Notes under the pieces: generated by a model
Seen by the model: the letters and a program-made list of their open reading frames with translations, nothing else
The model's database searches: none
What the model was told of the DNA's origin: nothing
From: Brachypterus glaber
Lineage: Eukaryota; Arthropoda; Insecta; Coleoptera; Kateretidae
DNA: 64,000 nucleotides
NCBI GenBank assembly: GCA_958510825.1
Contig: OY294044.1
Span: forward strand, 101,408,893-101,472,892
Reading direction: 5' to 3'
Program-made: the position numbers and the translations under genes
In this document: piece after piece, positions 55,701 through 58,700 of the stretch
Layout of the letters: the number at the start of each line of letters is the position of its first letter
How positions within the stretch are numbered: the first letter of the stretch is position 1

Positions 55701-58700
55701 CAATGCATTGCAATGGACCGTTATATAGAAATATTTTGTTTTAAGTCCTACCCTGCCACTAAATCCGTGCGTTTGTTTACGCTTACTGCATCTTGAACTT
55801 GAATATACTATAAATAATAATATTTATTAAACTGATTGATTCGTTTAAACGCGATAATAGGATTTATTAGCTTTTACAAATTTAATAATATTACTTAACA
55901 AATAATAGACTATTTTTTTTTAACTTAATAAAACTCTAGTTTTGATTCCTAACATAAGTCACTTACTGGTATTGAGTTTCTGGACGTTTTCGGCCTTTTG
56001 ATTTGTTAGATCGTGTCAATGACCTAACATACAAAAATAAAATTAAGGAACCCTATTTTTTACTATTTCAATTTATTGGTTGAGTAATCGTTTTTGTTAT
56101 TATTTCTTAATTTTTTAGGTATTCCTGTACCGGGTTATAACGCACCCTTCCCATTCTGGCATCCAAATTTCCAACACATTCCCATTCCAGCGGAATACGC
56201 TCGAAATCCGGCCACATCGCCTTATCCCCCCAGTCCCGAATTCTACGCGTCCCAAATGATGCAAAAACTCCAGGAAGAATCGTCCCGATCCCAGATCGGC
56301 ACGGGCCCGACCCAAGCCTTGCCCGGCGGCCCCGTACTTCCAAACACTCCCGCTTTGGCCAAGAGTGCTCGACAGATGGCGGAGTCTCTGCTAGAAGCTA
56401 CCGGCTCGAATGGATCCTTCCTTGATGGAATAATAAGGTAAGCCTAATTTTTAAGAAAAAGGGATTCCTGTGGTTTGGTAAACCTGGAATACCTAAAAAA
56501 AGTTTTCTGAAATTATCTTCAGGGTGTCATTTTAATCTATGGGTCCGAATATCTCTTAAAATACTCCATCTATGAAAAAGTGGTTCAGACAAAAATTGTG
56601 CAGAACATAGGGGGTTATTTAGTACTATTAATTTTGACCTTGAGATCAAGTTTAAAGGTCATTTGAAAATTTCACGTAAAAAATGTTCTATGAGAAATTT
56701 GTTTTTGTGATTAGAAAGGTCAAAAAGCAAGGTCAAATGTCTAAAAAACGGTCAGATGAACTTTTTTGGATCACACTTTTACATTTTATCGACTGTTTAA
56801 AGCATCAATCATTAAGTTACGAGTAATCTCACCGAACGTTTCGTGAAGCTAACGATGATCACCTCAGCAATCCTGCTTGTTTTGTGGTAAGCCCTTTTAG
56901 TAATGTCCTGAAATTGTATTTCTGAGTTTTATTCATTTAAACCTAAGTTTGCTTAGGTTATCCTTTTCCCTATCCCACACGAATAAACCCCCATTCGTGA
57001 CATGGGACTATGGGAAATTAGCTCAGCGGTTTAAGGCATCGATAATGCATTGACACTGAGCTAATGATCGTAAGTTCAAACCTCACTGGCGCCGATTGCC
57101 TTTTTCAGTTAATTAATAATTGAAATTTGGCGAAGGCGTACTCCCTAGATATATTGGTTCGAAAGTCAATTAAAGCCGGTGGTTCCCTCTACTACTAGCC
57201 CACACAAGTCCTGGACTAAGGGGATGCTTAATTAAGTAGAATAGTACGAGGTTAAAAATAAACATAAACATAAACATTTTGAACGTTTGCTAGTCTCAGA
57301 AAACCACGATTACTCCAAAAAAGGGCATCTGACCGTGTTTTAGACATTTGACCATGATTTTTGACCTTTCTAAGATCACAAAAACAAATTTCTCATAGAA
57401 CATTTTTGACGTGTAATTTTCCACTCTTTTCAAATCCGCAGTCGAAAATATGGGTTTCCATTTGAAAAAATCATATTGAACTTCAAATGAACTTGAAAAT
57501 TGATCTCAAGGCCAAAATAAATAGTACGGTGCTGTTAAATGGCCCCCTTATGGTCTGTACAATTCTTGTCTGAACTATTATTTTATATTAAGAGATATGA
57601 GAGATATAAGAGATATAAGAGATATAAGAGATATAAGGATCCATAGATTAAAATGGCTCACCCTGTGTATTTTCCTGCCACAAGAGAACTCATAAAGTAT
57701 TGTCTTTTACTTTCCCGGCCAAACCAATGGAAAGAAAAGTATCGTGTAACCAACCAAAATCGAGAAAACGATGGTAATATTTATTTTGAGGTCGCATGAG
57801 ACGATTAAACCTATTAAACTAAACTAAACTTGCAATTTGTTAAGTTTGGTTAAACGATGCGACCAAAAAAAGTGTTGCTTTTTTTTTAATTATAAAAAAA
57901 AACGAAGAATTAAAAATAAATACAAACTATTATTTTTTTTATTTTCAAAATTTCAAGGGTTTTATCTCTTTAATATTACAGTTTTTAACGCATTGTAACG
58001 TGGCTGAAGCATTATGGTGGCTACAACAGATTTTTTTATTTCCAGATCCAGTTTAGAGTCTGGAGTACCTGTCCAAGAAGGAAAGTCTCCACCCCTCGAA
58101 GACAAAAACATTGCACCTGAAAACATGTCAAATAAAGCGTTGCTCGATCAACTGTGTCGTAACAGTCGACTTACGCCCCTCTCGAAGCCTAATCTGTCGG
58201 CGCCTGTACCTACATCAGATGCAAATAGTTCTGGTGATGAATCTTATAATAGACCTGGTGCCAACAGCCCCCTCAATTTTGCTTCAGGTAGTTTTTTTTT
58301 GCAAAGAGGAAGATTGTATCCAAAGCCTTTTTTACATCTATATAAAATTAGTAGTAGTAAATGTAAATGAAAGATTGGAGATTAGCTATATTAAAGCCAT
58401 GGCTTCGTTTTGGAGTTAAAATAATTTTTTCTAGTGAAAAAATTATTAATAGTTTTCTATCAATTCTAAATTTTTCATGGGTCATTAAAACAATATTTAA
58501 TTTTTTTTGCAAAAGCTGTCCCCGACTGAAGAGATTATTTCTTATAAATTCATAGAAAGGACCAAACAAACTAATGCTTGTGATATATGCTGTTTATTAC
58601 GTTCAAGTAGATATACAAAAAATAAAAATAGAATATTCAAAATTGGTCTTATTATAAAAATTCGTATTTTCTTTTCTTGGCATATTTTTTACATTATTTT

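Larger units (their letters stand above)
56523..57668. mobile_element. Foldback element CAGGGTGTCATTTTAATC, with SINE insertion
   Basis: cagggtgtcattttaatcta at the left; the right end tagattaaaatggctcaccctg is its inverted match. Inner arms: tttgaccttgagatcaagtt against gaaaattgatctcaaggcc, and atgttctatgagaaattt against aaatttctcatagaacat. The SINE 57012-57276 separates them. Confidence 0.8.
56438..58045 (+). other. Intron 10 with foldback and SINE
   Basis: gtaagc...tatttccag. About 1.15 kb of its 1.6 kb is a foldback element (56523-57668) interrupted by a SINE. The remainder, 57669-58045, is AT-rich and unremarkable. Confidence 0.85.

Noticed and set aside
56635..57514. FTZ-F1/NR5A-like sites (tgaccttga at 56635, tcaaggcca at 57506)
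   Set aside because: They match YCAAGGYCR, and beta-FTZ-F1 is a plausible E93 regulator, but about four matches are expected by chance in this much DNA and both are in transposon arms.
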